Shown: positions 43,101 through 50,174 of the stretch, one piece after another | How positions within the stretch are numbered: position 1 is the stretch's first letter | Layout: every line of letters begins with the position of its first letter | DNA from: Pseudomonadota bacterium | GTDB lineage: Bacteria; Desulfobacterota; Desulfarculia; Desulfarculales; Desulfarculaceae | DNA length: 64,000 nt | Assembly (NCBI GenBank): GCA_018902755.1 | Contig: JAHIQI010000069.1 | Span: forward strand, 1-64,000 | Direction of reading: 5' to 3' | Notes under the pieces: model-generated | Seen by the model: only the letters and a program-made list of their open reading frames with translations | Databases searched by the model: none | Told to the model about the DNA's origin: nothing | Made by a program: the position numbers and the translations under genes

Positions 43101-43642
43101 AGTCCGGCGTCTTGGAGCTCTATGAAGAAGTTGTCCTCGCCCATGACTTCGGCCAGCTCGCGGGCCGCGGCCTCGGCTTGGTCCTCGCGCCCGGCCATCA
43201 TGAGTTGGGGCACCTTGCCCTGCAGGCAGGCGCTCATGGCGATGAGCCCCTCGTGGTGCCGGCACAACAACTCCATGTCTATGCGGGGCTTGTAGTAGAA
43301 GCCCTCGGTGAACCCGGCGCTGACCATGCGCACCAAGTTGCGGTAGCCGGTGACGTCTTTAGCCAGGAGCACCAGATGGTTGGCGATGGGGTGGCCGGGG
43401 CGGTGCTCCTTGTCCCGGCGATCACCGGGGGCCACGTAGACCTCGCAGCCGATGATGTGCTTGAGCCCCGCTTTTTGGGCGGCCATTTGGAAGTGGATGG
43501 CTCCGAACATGTTGCCGTGGTCGGTCATGGCCACGGTGTCCATGCTGAGTTCCTTGGCCCGCTTCATGAGGTCGGGCAGGCGAATGGCCCCGTCCAGCAG
43601 ACTGAATTGAGTGTGCGTGTGCAGATGGACGAAGGGCGGCAT
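40184..43642 (-). CDS. dnaE: DNA polymerase III alpha subunit
   Basis: This is the replicative polymerase. The 1152-residue protein has an N-terminal PHP domain, the polymerase palm with PDIDVDFCYNRRGEV, helix-hairpin-helix elements and a C-terminal OB domain (ITKKGDRMAFVDMEDLKG). The PHP metal-binding signatures look intact: HLHTHTQFSLLDG, AMTDHGNM, GCEVYV and NDCHYLRRED. In E. coli this site is degenerate, so this polymerase may have intrinsic phosphodiesterase or proofreading activity. The ATG follows AAGGGAA. It lies after guaA on the same strand. Confidence 0.97.
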   Translation of the reverse strand: MPPFVHLHTHTQFSLLDGAIRLPDLMKRAKELSMDTVAMTDHGNMFGAIHFQMAAQKAGLKHIIGCEVYVAPGDRRDKEHRPGHPIANHLVLLAKDVTGYRNLVRMVSAGFTEGFYYKPRIDMELLCRHHEGLIAMSACLQGKVPQLMMAGREDQAEAAARELAEVMGEDNFFIELQDAGLPEQKKVNPGLIDLARRLGLGLVATNDCHYLRREDHEAHDVLLCIQTGKTVEATDRMKLSGEIYFKSPQEMADLFPEIPEAISNTADIAERCELEIPLGQLRFPVFHLDNGETSEDRLRKVSWEGLDKRLEEMKQRGLAVDRQEYKDRLEYELDVLCKMGFPGYFLVVADFINWAKDHGIPVGPGRGSAAGSLVAYSMRITDLDPIRYKLIFERFLNIERKSMPDIDVDFCYNRRGEVIEYVTQKYGADHVSQIITYGTMQARAVLRDVGRAMNIPYAEVDQIAKLVPSKLGITLDEALDSEPRLKERMDSDPLVRKLLDIARSLEGLPRHASTHAAGVVIGDVPLDQVVPLYRGTGEENVTQFDMKCVEKAGLIKFDFLGLKTLTVIALAVEMVRHNHDPEFAIEDIDLEDKATYELLSRGDTTGVFQLESSGMKELLAKLRPEVFEDVIALVALYRPGPLESGMVDDFVARKHGTKKVSYDLPQLEPVLKETYGVIVYQEQVMEIAGRLAGYSLGEGDILRRAMGKKDPQVMSQQKERFLDGALDNGIPREKSGALFDLIEKFAGYGFNKSHSAAYALIAFQTAFLKAHYPLEFMAALLTSEVNDTDKVMAHIGECRERGLTVLPPDINHSVIDFTVADNAIRFGLAAVKNVGRGAVEAIIAARGEGGEFTGLHDLCERADLRKVNRRVLESLVKCGAFDSTGAHRAQLMAVLDEALEHGQKMRRDIDAGQSSIFDLMSGGAEAAAPELPDVPAWRESDRLSFEKEAIGFYITGHPLSDYQTEIKRLGTLDTVSLKAASDGMSITMAGVAAKVKEKITKKGDRMAFVDMEDLKGTVEVICFPDCYAKAAPFLNGEEPLLVKGTVDKDERGIKIKATSVEPLTGAAQARTSRLRLRIEATGLTHEKMVLLRQALAKYPGACRVSLHLNVPGKGEAVLALPGQYRVEAAPGLFDQVNELFGHPVVEPVLNGD

Positions 43643-43706
43643 TTATATTCCCTTAATAACGGAGCGTGCGGGCTTTTTTCATTTTGGGTGGGTGGGAATT
43701 AATGCG

Positions 43707-45260
43707 CTACTCCCACTCGATGGTGCTGGGCGGCTTGCTGGAAATATCCAGCACCACACGGTTGACCCCCTTGACCTCGTTGATGATGCGGCTGGACATC
43801 TTGGCCAACAGTTCGTAGGGCACGCGCGACCAGTCGGCGGTCATGGCGTCCACGCTGTCCACGATGCGCAGCGCCACCACGTCCTCGTAGGTGCGCTCGT
43901 CGCCCATGACCCCCACCGTCTTCACCGGCACCAGCACCGCGAAGCTCTGCCACACCTTGGTGTAAAGCTCGGCGGCGCGCATCTCCTCCAGCACGATGGC
44001 GTCGGCCTCGCGCAGGGTGACCAGGCGCTCGCGAGTGACCTCGCCCATGATGCGGATGGCCAGGCCCGGCCCGGGGAAGGGCTGGCGGCTGACGATGGAC
44101 TCGGGCAGGCCCAGCTCACGACCCACCTCGCGGCACTCGTCCTTGAACAGCTCCCTGAGGGGCTCCACCAGCTGGAGCTTCATCTTCTCGGGCAGGCCGC
44201 CCACGTTGTGGTGGCTCTTGATCACCGCGCTGGGGCCCTTGAAGCTCACGCTCTCGATGACGTCCGGGTACAGGGTGCCCTGAGCCAGGTAGTCCACTTG
44301 GCCGATCTTCCTGGCCTCCTCGTCGAACACCTCGATGAAGGTGTGGCCGATGATGCGCCGCTTCTCCTCGGGGTCGGTGACTCCGGCCAGGCGGTCCAGG
44401 AACAGGTCCGCCGCGTCCACCACGATCAGGTTGAGGCGGAACACGTCGCGGAACAGGCCCGCCACCTCGCTGACTTCGCCGGCGCGCAACACGCCGTTGT
44501 CCACGAAGATGCTGGTCAGGTCCTTGCCTATGGCCTTGTGCAGCAAAAGGGCCACTACCGAGGAGTCCACCCCGCCGCTCAGGGCGCAGATCACCGGTTT
44601 GCCGCCCAGGCGCTGCTTGAAGTCGGCGATGGTGGCTTCGGCGAAGTTGTGCATGGTCCAGATGGGGTCGCAGCCGCAGTCGCCCAACACGAAGGCGGCC
44701 AGCATGGCCTCGCCGCCGGGGGTGTGGGCCACCTCGGGGTGGAACTGCACCCCGTAGATGCGCCGCTCTATGTCGCCCATGGCCGCCACCGGCGAGTTGC
44801 CGGTCACCGCCAGGGCCTCGAAACCATCAGGCAGCTTTTCGATGCGGTCGCCGTGGCTCATCCACACCGGCTGGGGCTCGTCGGGATCGTTGTCGCGGAA
44901 GGGGCCCGCCTGCTTGTGCACCTGGAGCTTGGCCGGGCCGTATTCGCGCTTGGAGCCACGGGCCACCACCCCGCCCAACAGGTGGGTGAGGATCTGCATG
45001 CCGTAGCAGATGCCCAAAACCGGCACCCCCAGCTCGAAGATGGCCGGGTCCACGCTGGGCGCGCCGGGCTCGTAGCAGGAAGCCGGGCCGCCGCTGAGGA
45101 TGATCCCCTTGGCCCCGTAGGCCTTGATCTCGCTCAGGGGCATGGTGCAGGGATGGATCTCGCAGTAGACCCTGGCCTCGCGGACCCGGCGGGCGATCAG
45201 CTGGGTGGTCTGGGACCCGAAGTCCAGGACCAGGATTTTCTGTTCGTGTATTTCGCTCAC
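43707..45260 (-). CDS. guaA: GMP synthase (glutamine-hydrolysing)
   Basis: GuaA aminates XMP to GMP. The protein (517 residues) has an N-terminal class I glutamine amidotransferase domain with the nucleophile in GICYGMQI and HPEVAHTPGG, and an ATP pyrophosphatase domain with ALSGGVDSSV. The C-terminal dimerisation domain ends PPSTIEWE. GTG at 45266 would place the ribosome-binding sequence against the start, so the GTG at 45260, five bases after GGAG, is preferred. The upstream guaB stop codon overlaps this region. Confidence 0.96.
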   Translation of the reverse strand: MSEIHEQKILVLDFGSQTTQLIARRVREARVYCEIHPCTMPLSEIKAYGAKGIILSGGPASCYEPGAPSVDPAIFELGVPVLGICYGMQILTHLLGGVVARGSKREYGPAKLQVHKQAGPFRDNDPDEPQPVWMSHGDRIEKLPDGFEALAVTGNSPVAAMGDIERRIYGVQFHPEVAHTPGGEAMLAAFVLGDCGCDPIWTMHNFAEATIADFKQRLGGKPVICALSGGVDSSVVALLLHKAIGKDLTSIFVDNGVLRAGEVSEVAGLFRDVFRLNLIVVDAADLFLDRLAGVTDPEEKRRIIGHTFIEVFDEEARKIGQVDYLAQGTLYPDVIESVSFKGPSAVIKSHHNVGGLPEKMKLQLVEPLRELFKDECREVGRELGLPESIVSRQPFPGPGLAIRIMGEVTRERLVTLREADAIVLEEMRAAELYTKVWQSFAVLVPVKTVGVMGDERTYEDVVALRIVDSVDAMTADWSRVPYELLAKMSSRIINEVKGVNRVVLDISSKPPSTIEWE

Positions 45261-45262
45261 GG

Positions 45263-46726
45263 TCACTCCACCCGGTAGTTGGGGGCTTCCTTGGTAATGG
45301 TCACGTCGTGCACGTGGCTCTCGCGCAGTCCGGCGGCGGTTATCTTCACGAACCTGGCCTTGGCGCGCAGCTCCTCCAGGTTGGCCGCGCCTACGTAGCC
45401 CATGCCCGCCTTGAGCCCGCCCACCAGTTGGTAGATGCTGTCGGCCAGCTTGCCCCGGTAAGGAACCCGGCCCACGATGCCCTCGGGCACCATCTTGTCG
45501 GTCTCGTTCTGGTCCTGGCCGTAGCGGTCGGCGCTGCCTTGGCGCATGGCGTCGATGGAGCCCATGCCCCGGTAGACCTTGTAGCGGCGCCCCTGGAAGA
45601 GAATGGTCTCGCCGGGGCTCTCTTCGGTGCCCGCGAACAGGGAGCCGATCATCACCACCTGGGCTCCGCCGGCCAGGGCCTTGGTCATGTCGCCGGAGAA
45701 CTTCACCCCGCCATCGGCGATGAGCGGCACCCCGGCGGGGCCGGTCACTTCCGATACCTCGAAGATGGCGGTCATCTGGGGCACGCCCACACCGGCCACC
45801 ACCCGGGTGGTGCAGATGCTGCCCGGCCCCACACCCACCTTGACCGCGTCGGCCCCGGCGTCGATGAGGGCCTTGGCCCCCTCGGCGGTGGCGATGTTGC
45901 CCGCAACCAGCTGGGCGTCGGGATAGGCCCGTTTGATCTCGGCCACCGTGTCGATGACCCCCTGGGCGTGGCCATGGGCCGAATCCACCACCAGAACGTC
46001 AACCCCGGCCTCTAGAAGGGCTTCGGCCCGGATCAGGCCGTCGTCACCGGCCCCGACCGCCGCGCCCACCCTGAGGCGGCCCAGGGAGTCCTTGGCCGCA
46101 AAGGGGTACTTGCGCAGCTTCTCGATGTCCTTGATGGTGATCAGGCCCTTGAGGTTTCCATCGCCGTCGGTGACCAGCAGCTTTTCGATGCGGTGCTGGT
46201 GCAGGATGGCCTTGGACTCTTCCAGGGTGATGCCTTCCCGGGCGGTCACCAGGTGGTCCTTGGTCATCACCTGGCTCACCGGCTGGTCCAGCTTGGTTTC
46301 GAAACGCAGGTCGCGGTTGGTGATGATGCCGATGAGCTTTTTGCCGTCGGTAACCACCGGCACGCCGCTGATGCGGTAGCGGCTCATCACTTCCAGCACC
46401 TGGTGCAGGCTGGCCTCGGGGCCCACGGTGACCGGGTCCACGATCATGCCCGACTCGGACTTCTTGACCTTTATGACCTCCAGCACCTGGTGCTCGATGG
46501 CCATGTTTTTGTGGATGAAGCCCAAGCCGCCTTGGCGGGCGATGCTGATGGCGGTCCTGGACTCGGTGACCGTGTCCATGGCCGCGGTGACGATGGGGGT
46601 GTTCAAGCGAACCTCCCGGGTGAGCTGGGTGGAGGTGTCCACCTCCCGGGGCAGGACCCGGCTGTGTCCCGGCTTGAGCAACAGATCGTCAAAAGTAAGG
46701 CCTTCGGTGGGTTGATGGGATTGCAT
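45263..46726 (-). CDS. guaB: Inosine-5'-monophosphate dehydrogenase
   Basis: GuaB oxidises IMP to XMP, the rate-limiting step to GMP. The 487-residue protein has the N-terminal LTFDDLLLKPG, two CBS domains (about 90-205), the nucleophilic Cys in GPGSICTTRVVAGVGVPQ and the flap YRGMGSIDAM. An upstream in-frame extension of 23 residues is not supported by similarity. The ATG at 46726 follows GAGAGGT and gives the normal length. It is followed by guaA. Confidence 0.96.
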   Translation of the reverse strand: MQSHQPTEGLTFDDLLLKPGHSRVLPREVDTSTQLTREVRLNTPIVTAAMDTVTESRTAISIARQGGLGFIHKNMAIEHQVLEVIKVKKSESGMIVDPVTVGPEASLHQVLEVMSRYRISGVPVVTDGKKLIGIITNRDLRFETKLDQPVSQVMTKDHLVTAREGITLEESKAILHQHRIEKLLVTDGDGNLKGLITIKDIEKLRKYPFAAKDSLGRLRVGAAVGAGDDGLIRAEALLEAGVDVLVVDSAHGHAQGVIDTVAEIKRAYPDAQLVAGNIATAEGAKALIDAGADAVKVGVGPGSICTTRVVAGVGVPQMTAIFEVSEVTGPAGVPLIADGGVKFSGDMTKALAGGAQVVMIGSLFAGTEESPGETILFQGRRYKVYRGMGSIDAMRQGSADRYGQDQNETDKMVPEGIVGRVPYRGKLADSIYQLVGGLKAGMGYVGAANLEELRAKARFVKITAAGLRESHVHDVTITKEAPNYRVE

Positions 46727-46748
46727 GCCCGTATACCTCTCTAAATTG

Positions 46749-47648
46749 CTAGGCGGCGGCCAGCCGAAGGAGTATGCCCTCCAGCAGGCCGGCATCCATT
46801 ACCGTCGTTTGTTCAAGGTGCAGAACCAGCAGAAGGCCGCGTAAGATGGCCATGCCTGCCAGTATTATATCAGCCCGTTCGGGCTCCAGGCCCGGTTGTA
46901 ATTTCCTCTGGGCCAGGGGGAGAGCGGCCAGACGGAAAAGCTGCTTTTCCAGCTCGTCCCGGCTCACCTCCAGGTTGTTGACCCGCCCGGCCTCATAGGT
47001 GGTCATGCCCAGAAGCATGGCTCCCACCGTGGCCGCGGTGCCTGCGGTGGCCACCAGGCGCCTGGCCTTAAGCCCGGCCAGGGGCTCCAGGGCCTGGGCC
47101 GCGGCCTGGGCCATGGCGCCCATCTGGGCCTCGCTGGGCGGGTCGGAGGCCAAGTGGGCCTCGGTGAGGCTCACCGCGCCCAAGGGGAGGCTCAGCGCCC
47201 AATCGCCGTCCAGGGCCGCCACCTCGGTGGAGCCGCCTCCCACGTCGGCCAGCACCGCCTCCAGGGACGATCCCTTCAGGCGGCTAAGGATGCCCGCCCG
47301 GGAAAGCTCGGCCTCGGCCTCGCCGTCCAACACCAGGGCCGTGTCCAGATGCAGCTCTTGCCCCAACTCGGCCACGAAATCCGCCCCGTCGGCGGCCAGG
47401 CGGCAGGCCTGGGTGGCGGCCAGGGCGATGCGTTCGGCTCCCCGGGCGCGGGCCCGCGCCACGAAGCTGCGGGCCTGCTCCAGGGCCTCCCGGCGTGCGG
47501 CTGGGTTCAAGGGAAGGCCCGGCTTCAGGCCCCGCCCCAGGCGGGGGGAGGCCAGACCGCGCTCCAGGTCGCGATAGTCCCCACCGCCCACTTCGGCCAC
47601 CAGCAGCCGCAGGGTATTGGACCCCAGGTCCAGGGCAGCGGCGATCAT
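46749..47648 (-). CDS. Ppx/GppA family exopolyphosphatase
   Basis: The 299-residue protein is a short member of the Ppx/GppA phosphatase family, acting on polyphosphate or pppGpp. The ASKHA ATPase motifs are present: ALDLGSNTLRLLVAEV, LADVGGGSTEVA and ATAGTAATVGAM. It corresponds to the core domain without the C-terminal HD extension of E. coli Ppx. It lies 22 bases upstream of guaB, so (p)ppGpp or polyphosphate turnover would be co-expressed with GTP synthesis, an attractive but unproven link. Confidence 0.9.
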   Translation of the reverse strand: MIAAALDLGSNTLRLLVAEVGGGDYRDLERGLASPRLGRGLKPGLPLNPAARREALEQARSFVARARARGAERIALAATQACRLAADGADFVAELGQELHLDTALVLDGEAEAELSRAGILSRLKGSSLEAVLADVGGGSTEVAALDGDWALSLPLGAVSLTEAHLASDPPSEAQMGAMAQAAAQALEPLAGLKARRLVATAGTAATVGAMLLGMTTYEAGRVNNLEVSRDELEKQLFRLAALPLAQRKLQPGLEPERADIILAGMAILRGLLLVLHLEQTTVMDAGLLEGILLRLAAA

Positions 47649-47672
47649 GCACCACTCCCGGCTATATTAGTC

Positions 47673-47693
47673 ATGATAATAATGGCTTATCAT
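47673..47693. promoter_or_regulatory. Inverted repeat upstream of ppx/gppA
   Basis: ATGATAA and TTATCAT are separated by seven bases, just upstream of a possible minus-strand -10 box (TAATAT, 47664-47669) for ppx/gppA. The half-sites recall Fur-type boxes, but the spacing differs from the classical site. It is a candidate operator. Confidence 0.35.
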
Positions 47694-47736
47694 TTAGGGA
47701 CCCCGCCGGCGGCAACTAAAAGGTTGCCCCTCTTTC

Positions 47737-47811
47737 TAACAGAGTGGGCCCTGCTTGGCAAGGCATGGGCCATGCCCCAGCCGGTGGTTGAGCTATCCGC
47801 CTACTCTGTTA
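47737..47811 (+). ncRNA. Candidate structured RNA or leader element
   Basis: TAACAGAGT (47737-47745) and ACTCTGTTA (47803-47811) are perfectly complementary over nine base pairs. Within the enclosed region GGCATG and CATGCC (47762-47767, 47771-47776) form a second hairpin, giving a branched 75-base structure. It resembles no tRNA, as no T-arm or anticodon arm can be drawn. The strand is unknown; plus is assumed because the DsrE genes lie downstream. Confidence 0.35.
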
Positions 47812-47905
47812 TGGTTATGCCCCAGCCCTGGGGTTTGCCGATAGGCTTCACGGACCGGTAGGAGGACGTGAGCCGGTCGGTTGGGAAGCAAAACGGCTTG
47901 CGCCT

Positions 47906-47934
47906 TTGCACCCGGCGGATTACCCTAGTAAATT
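47906..47934 (+). promoter_or_regulatory. Weak candidate promoter for the DsrE-like trio
   Basis: TTGCAC (47906-47911), a 17-base spacer and TAAATT (47929-47934) lie 65 bases upstream of the first DsrE-like gene. The -35 box matches poorly. Confidence 0.3.
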
Positions 47935-47998
47935 AAAGGCTATTGAGTGGGTCCCCGGGGCGGACCGTTGACCATCTTAGGCAAAGGAGTCGGTATCT

Positions 47999-48304
47999 AT
48001 GGCCGAAAAGCTAGGCATCTTTGTGTCGTCCGATGAGCACCTGGACCATCTCATCGGAATAAGCCGCGCCGCCACCAAGGCGGGCAAGGAAGTGACTGTA
48101 TTCCTCACCAACCGAGGGGTGCTGCTTTCCAAGGATCCCCGCTTCCTTGAAATGGAAGGGCTGGCCCACATTAGCTTGTGCAACGTCAACTTCGAGGCGT
48201 TCAAGATGGAAAAGCCCGTCCCGCTGGTGGCGGACAAGGACTTCGCCACCCAGATGCGCCACGCCGACATGATCGCCGAGTGCGATCGCTACATCGTGCT
48301 GTAG
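47999..48304 (+). CDS. DsrE/TusD-like small protein
   Basis: The 101-residue protein has the DsrE-type fold pattern: LGIFVSSDEHLDHLIGISRAATKAGKEVTVFLTN, seen here as an N-terminal beta strand, a helix and the strand VTVFLTN. The LAHISLCNVNF segment places Cys61 where sulfur-relay DsrE/TusD proteins carry their reactive cysteine. It is shorter than E. coli TusD (128). It is the first of three tiny co-directional genes in the same order as tusD-tusC-tusB. A persulfide-transfer role is inferred from fold and order only. Confidence 0.7.
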   Translation: MAEKLGIFVSSDEHLDHLIGISRAATKAGKEVTVFLTNRGVLLSKDPRFLEMEGLAHISLCNVNFEAFKMEKPVPLVADKDFATQMRHADMIAECDRYIVL

Positions 48305-48316
48305 GGGAGGGGAGCC

Positions 48317-48628
48317 ATGGAAGGCATCGAAAGAGTCTGTATTCTGGTCAACGAGCCTCCCGATTCCTGGGAGGGGCTGCGCTCCACCCTGGGCCTGCTG
48401 GTGGAAAACCTGTGGGGCGCCTGTTTCTTCATCGACACCGAGATCGAGCTGCCGGCCGAAAAGAGCGAGGAGGAGTTCCAGGAGAACCTGGAGATGCTCG
48501 ACGACCTGGAGGGCGAGTGCTACACCAACGTCAAGGCCAATGCCGAGCGCTTTGAGTTCATGGAGTACCTGCCCCTGGAAGAGATGGTCGAGAAGATCAA
48601 AAGCTACCAGATCATCGTGCCGTTCTAG
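48317..48628 (+). CDS. DsrE/TusC-like small protein
   Basis: The 103-residue acidic protein has a DsrE-like pattern (VCILVNEPPDSWEGLRSTLGLL, then ACFFIDTEIEL) and a final LPLEEMVEKIKSYQIIVPF. It resembles the second component of TusBCD/DsrEFH systems, which often lacks the active cysteine. Cysteines are present at about residues 8, 35 and 68, but none lies in a recognisable active-site motif. It starts 12 bases after the first gene with GGGAGG upstream. Confidence 0.65.
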   Translation: MEGIERVCILVNEPPDSWEGLRSTLGLLVENLWGACFFIDTEIELPAEKSEEEFQENLEMLDDLEGECYTNVKANAERFEFMEYLPLEEMVEKIKSYQIIVPF

Positions 48629-48637
48629 GAGGGAATC

Positions 48638-48808
48638 ATGAGTTTGCTCTACATCGTAAAGACCGAGCCCACCCAGAGCGTCGAGTTCCTCATGAAGTCC
48701 CTGGGCGAGGGCAAGGAAGTGACCCGGTACGACCTTTATCAGGAGCAGGATTACGACAAGCTGGTGGAGCTTATCTTCGCCAACCAGGAGATCATCTCCT
48801 GGTGGTAG
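48638..48808 (+). CDS. Very small TusB/DsrH-like protein
   Basis: This 56-residue open reading frame begins MSLLYIVKTEPTQSVEFLMK and ends NQEIISWW. It is only nine bases after the previous gene and has AGGAGG seven bases before the ATG, so it is a real gene despite its size. Order, N-terminal strand and the aromatic end recall TusB/DsrH, but that family is normally near 95 residues and it has no cysteine at all. The function is unknown. Confidence 0.68.
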   Translation: MSLLYIVKTEPTQSVEFLMKSLGEGKEVTRYDLYQEQDYDKLVELIFANQEIISWW

Positions 48809-48832
48809 TCCATATACGCACTTGATTATGGG

Positions 48833-48855
48833 GCCGCCGCCGTTATGGCGGTGGC
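48833..48855 (+). other. Intercistronic stem-loop
   Basis: GCCGCCGCC and GGCGGTGGC form nine base pairs (one G-U) around GTTAT between the DsrE trio and the next gene. No T-run follows, so it may be a processing or stability element rather than a terminator. Confidence 0.45.
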
Positions 48856-48872
48856 TCTGTCATGAGGGGGCC

Positions 48873-49865
48873 ATGAACGCGGGAAAAATATTGCGGCTGA
48901 TAGCCGCCGGGACGATCCTCACGGCCCTGCTCATGGGCCTGGGCTGCATGCACCTGAAGCAGGTGACCCCAGGTCCTGGGCCCCAGGAGCTGTACCAGCC
49001 CCAGGGCGGGCCCGAAACGGCCCTGAGGCTGGCCCCGGCCTTGGTGATCCACGGCTGGGACCGAGCCTACAACCGCATAGGCAGCCCCAAAGCCTCGCGG
49101 GACGCCCAGGGCTTCGAGCAGATCGTCATGGACCCGGCCCGCCCGGCCATGTACTGGCGCGCCGTGCCCTTCAGCACCGCCAAGGGCTCCTACGTTGCCT
49201 ACATCTACCGGGTGCACTTCCCGGAAACTCCGGTGAGCCTGATTCCTTTTTTCATCGGCGCGGGCAACAACATGGGCCTGTTCGTGGTGGTGATCGCTAA
49301 CCAGGCTGGGCGGCCGGTGCTGGTGTCCACCCTGGGCACCTGCGGCTGCTACACCTCGCTCACCCCCACCAGCCACACCCCGGCCTGGGCCTACCCGGCC
49401 GGTTGGCAAGACAAGGCGGTGGAGCTTTACGGCGAGACCCTGCCCGCCCGCCTGGACTACGGTGGCCAGGAGAAGCCCCGCCTGGTGGTGGAGGTGCGAC
49501 CTGGCGAGCACCGGGTCATGGGCCTTAGCGTGCAGTCCGCCGCCCGCCTGGCCGAGCCCCGGCTCTACCGGGGGCATCCCACCCCTATGCTGCCCGCCGA
49601 CGAGCTGCGCCGCCTGCCCCTGGAGGGCGGAACCACCAGCCTGTTCTACGAGGACGGCATGCTGGAGGGCCACGTCAAGGGGGCCTGGAAGCCTTGGGAG
49701 ACCCTGTTCATCGGGTGGTGGTGCCTTGACGGGGTGGTGGGCATGGACAAGGCCTACGGGGTAAAAGGCAATCCCCTGTACACCAGCCTGAAGCCCTGGT
49801 ATCGCCAAAGCTCGGACATGAACGACCTGCCGGGGTTCTTGCTCTTCTGGGGCTGGAAATTTTAG
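48873..49865 (+). CDS. Predicted lipoprotein, unknown family
   Basis: The 330-residue protein has a lipoprotein signal peptide (hydrophobic segment about 8-23, lipobox LGLGC with Cys25). The mature part is a globular domain with several Trp- and Gly-rich strands, including HGWDRAYNRIGSPKASRD, IPFFIGAGNNMGLFVVVIAN and an LGTCGCYTSL motif with two cysteines. I do not recognise the family. The ATG at 48873 with GAGGGGG is chosen because it gives the signal peptide directly; an upstream in-frame ATG does not. It follows the DsrE trio and may be co-transcribed, which would link it to the envelope side of that system. Confidence 0.75.
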   Translation: MNAGKILRLIAAGTILTALLMGLGCMHLKQVTPGPGPQELYQPQGGPETALRLAPALVIHGWDRAYNRIGSPKASRDAQGFEQIVMDPARPAMYWRAVPFSTAKGSYVAYIYRVHFPETPVSLIPFFIGAGNNMGLFVVVIANQAGRPVLVSTLGTCGCYTSLTPTSHTPAWAYPAGWQDKAVELYGETLPARLDYGGQEKPRLVVEVRPGEHRVMGLSVQSAARLAEPRLYRGHPTPMLPADELRRLPLEGGTTSLFYEDGMLEGHVKGAWKPWETLFIGWWCLDGVVGMDKAYGVKGNPLYTSLKPWYRQSSDMNDLPGFLLFWGWKF

Positions 49866-49900
49866 GTTGGCGGCTTCGCCAGGCCGCCGGGGGCTTTGTT

Positions 49901-49960
49901 GCCGGCATCGCTCGGACCTCGACGTAGCATTTGGCTACGCCTCCGGTCCTCGCTCGCCGG
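49901..49960. repeat. REP-like imperfect palindrome
   Basis: Nested complementary arms pair across 60 bases: CCGGC with GCCGG, GC with GC, GGACC with GGTCC, and CGTAGC with GCTACG around an ATTTG loop. This layout is typical of intergenic repeated palindromic elements. I see no second copy in the window, so its repetitive nature is unproven. Confidence 0.45.
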
Positions 49961-50079
49961 ACGCCTCGCCCGCGACGGCCTGTCGAACCCGCTCTAGTTA
50001 TGCCGAGTTGAGAGAAGACTTGGTTTGATTAATTAACCATTAGCCGGAAATGAAGCTCCCGCCTGGCTGGCGAAGCCGA

Positions 50080-50123
50080 TAAAAAACAAAATAAAAGGGC
50101 GCGCCCTCGCGGGCGCGCCCTTT
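50080..50123 (-). terminator. Rho-independent terminator of the ACT/oxidoreductase operon
   Basis: AAAGGGCGCGCCC and GGGCGCGCCCTTT form a perfect 13-base-pair stem with a four-base loop. On the minus strand it is followed by a T-rich tract (complement of 50079-50093). Confidence 0.88.
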
Positions 50124-50174
50124 GTCTTCGTTCTCTACGGTAGGAGGGAAGTCTGATGTCTCATCATGCTGGGG

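Larger units (their letters stand above)
47649..47998. other. 350-base gene-free region before the DsrE trio
   Basis: No protein-coding gene is supported here. It holds an inverted repeat near the ppx start (47673-47693), a large inverted-repeat element (47737-47811) and a CCCCA/TGGGG hairpin followed by TTT (47820-47836). Alternative GGCT(T)CACG/CGTGAGCC and GACCGG/CCGGTC pairings occupy about 47845-47880. A GCAAA/TTTGC hairpin, a weak promoter (47906-47934) and a GGTCC/GGACC hairpin (47949-47966) follow. It does not match any riboswitch or 6S, SRP or RNase P RNA consensus I can recall. Confidence 0.6.
49866..50174. other. 309-base intergenic region
   Basis: This lies between the convergent lipoprotein gene and the ACT-domain gene. 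It holds a GGCGG/CCGCC hairpin just after the lipoprotein stop, a long palindromic element (49901-49960), an AT-rich stretch near 50020 and a terminator for the minus-strand operon (50080-50123). I see no gene in it. Confidence 0.6.

Noticed and set aside
41492..43702. 736-codon open frame on the plus strand opposite dnaE
   Set aside because: It is a composition artefact of GC-rich codons in dnaE; there is no motif or ribosome-binding site, and the dnaE product is complete and canonical.
43611..45278. Long plus-strand open frame opposite guaA
   Set aside because: GuaA on the minus strand has all catalytic motifs; the opposite frame has a His/Gly/Leu-rich antisense composition.
47820..47836. 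CCCCA/TGGGG hairpin with TTT as a terminator of a small RNA
   Set aside because: The stem is only five base pairs and the T-run three bases, too weak to call without transcript data.
49983..49990. GGTTCGA-like T-loop sequence on the minus strand, a possible tRNA
   Set aside because: The flanking bases do not form a T-stem, and no acceptor, D or anticodon arm can be drawn around it.
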